DNA of 6,588 bases from Microcaldota archaeon (GTDB taxonomy: Archaea; Micrarchaeota; Micrarchaeia; Norongarragalinales; Norongarragalinaceae), in NCBI GenBank assembly GCA_016214445.1, contig JACROM010000135.1:1-6588 (forward strand), given 5' to 3'. A model generated the notes under the pieces. That model searched no databases and had not been told where the DNA came from. It saw only the letters and a list, made by a program, of their open reading frames with translations. Shown piece after piece: positions 5,651 through 6,588 of the stretch. The first letter of the stretch is position 1. Every line of letters begins with the position of its first letter. Made by a program: the position numbers and the translations under genes.

Positions 5651-6588
5651 ATGGCGAAAAATGCAATTCAACAACGATACAATCTCTTGAAATCAACCTT
5701 CAATGAACGAACCCTTCGCCTTTTTGCAGCAGCGGAAGCATCAGCAATAGGTCGAGGCGGTATCAACCAAGTTGCACGAATTGTTGGTATCGAACGCCAC
5801 GCTATCGCACGCGGAATCCGAGAGTTAAACGAAAAAAATATACAATCCACAGATCGTATCCGTAAAGCTGGTGCAGGACGTAAAAAATCCACAATTAAAA
5901 ACACAGCCCTTTTGCCGGAATTAAAAAAACTTGTGGAGCCTGCAACCCGCGGCGACCCCGAATCACCACTACTTTACACGTCAAAAAGCACCAGAAACAT
6001 TTCCAAGGAATTACGTGCACAAGGACATGCGGCTAGCCACGAACTTGTAGCCCAGCTCCTTCATCAAGAAAAATACAGCCTACAAGCAAATCGGAAAACA
6101 CGCGAAGGTAAAAATCACCCGGACCGAAATGCGCAGTTTGAGTTCATCAATCAAGACGTAAAAAAACAATTGAAAAAACATGAACCGGTCATCAGCGTGG
6201 ACACGAAAAAGAAGGAGTTGGTCGGAAATTTCAAGAATTCAGGACGAGAATGGCGTCCACAAGGCAAACCGCAACAAGTCAACATGCATGACTTTCCTGA
6301 TTCAAAATTGGGCAAAGTCATTCCATACGGCATATATGAAATCGACCGAAATCACGGTTGGGTCAACTTGGGTATTGACCACGATACGGCTGAATTTGCG
6401 TGTGAAAGCATCCGCAAATGGTGGAAAAAAACCGGACGGCCCAAATATCCTAACGCGAAGTCGTTGACAATTACGGCCGACAGCGGCGGAAGCAACAGCA
6501 GTCGCTCACGCTTGTGGAAGTTTGAACTTCAACAATTCAGTAACGAGACCGGACTTGCTATTCGTGTGCGCCATTTTCCGCCCGGCAC
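5651..6588 (+). CDS. ISAzo13-family transposase (3' end beyond window)
   Basis: The enzyme is a DDE-type transposase that cuts and joins the ends of its own insertion sequence. The frame opens at ATG 5651 and runs 312 codons to the window edge without a stop or frameshift. In order: the N-terminal family stretch RLFAAAEASAIGRGGI; a helix-turn-helix at about residues 37-62 (QVARIVGIERHAIARGIREL); a basic GAGRKK segment; the conserved RGDPESPLLYTSKSTRN and YSLQANRKTREGKNHPDR; then the RNase H-like core with first Asp184 in ISVDTKKKELVGNF and second Asp277 in ITADSGGSN. The last residues in view are VRHFPPG; the catalytic Glu, which the family carries a little further on, lies outside. The length seen is most of the usual size, roughly 400 residues. 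No inactivating change is visible. The start is supported by a TATA-like box 25 bases upstream. Confidence 0.93.
   Translation, partial: MAKNAIQQRYNLLKSTFNERTLRLFAAAEASAIGRGGINQVARIVGIERHAIARGIRELNEKNIQSTDRIRKAGAGRKKSTIKNTALLPELKKLVEPATRGDPESPLLYTSKSTRNISKELRAQGHAASHELVAQLLHQEKYSLQANRKTREGKNHPDRNAQFEFINQDVKKQLKKHEPVISVDTKKKELVGNFKNSGREWRPQGKPQQVNMHDFPDSKLGKVIPYGIYEIDRNHGWVNLGIDHDTAEFACESIRKWWKKTGRPKYPNAKSLTITADSGGSNSSRSRLWKFELQQFSNETGLAIRVRHFPPG

Larger units (their letters stand above)
5600..6588 (+). mobile_element. ISAzo13-family insertion sequence, left part (right end beyond window)
   Basis: The element is identified by its transposase, which matches the ISAzo13 family in several conserved stretches. 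The left boundary is placed near 5600 because composition changes there from GC-rich smc trailer to the AT-rich sequence gagcttagggattgtcaat, which would be the outer end and left inverted repeat. The exact end and any target-site duplication cannot be set without the right end. The element is oriented with smc and starts about 40 bases after its stop codon. Its codon use (CGA, CAA, AAA, ACA) differs from the host gene, which fits recent acquisition. Confidence 0.8.

Noticed and set aside
6180..6467. Plus-strand 95-codon frame within the transposase region
   Set aside because: It overlaps the conserved ISAzo13 transposase core in another frame. The transposase frame itself reads without interruption, so no frameshift is needed.

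Overview
The window looks like a chromosomal segment from an archaeon. The evidence is three AT-rich TATA-like boxes placed about 25 bases before predicted transcript starts, at least one gene that appears to be leaderless, oligo-T terminator tracts, and an SMC protein carrying an archaeal-style LAGLIDADG intein. I cannot name the lineage from sequence alone. The moderate GC content and the SMC N-terminus would fit a DPANN-type or euryarchaeal genome, but this is a guess.

Layout. Bases 1-111 may hold the 5' end of a leftward gene with a basic, lysine-rich N-terminus, cut by the window edge. Bases 112-209 hold a near-symmetrical TATA element that could fire in both directions, and a perfect 11-bp inverted repeat. 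Bases 210-335 hold a small 41-codon gene of unknown function with a textbook Shine-Dalgarno site and a hairpin plus T-tract terminator. Bases 427-5559 hold smc, the core chromosome condensation and segregation ATPase. It is interrupted exactly in its Walker A P-loop, between Lys and Ser of GPNGSGK|S, by a 541-residue intein (535-2157) with all canonical splicing residues and a two-motif LAGLIDADG (DOD) homing endonuclease. Removing the intein leaves a normal 1169-residue SMC. Directly after smc is an imperfect hairpin (5567-5598). The left part of an ISAzo13-family insertion sequence follows from about 5600, with a TATA box and a transposase gene that is intact as far as the window edge (5651-6588).

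How it fits together. Two independent mobile elements mark the same locus: a protein-level parasite in the ATP-binding loop of smc and a DNA transposon immediately behind the gene. The precursor cannot have a working P-loop until the intein excises, so SMC activity depends on protein splicing. The IS lies where the SMC partner genes scpA/scpB might be expected in an archaeal operon, but what lies beyond it is outside the window. No CRISPR array, tRNA or rRNA is visible. The main genes are recognisable families. The notable points are the intein and its architecture, the tightly packaged small gene, and the double invasion of the smc locus.
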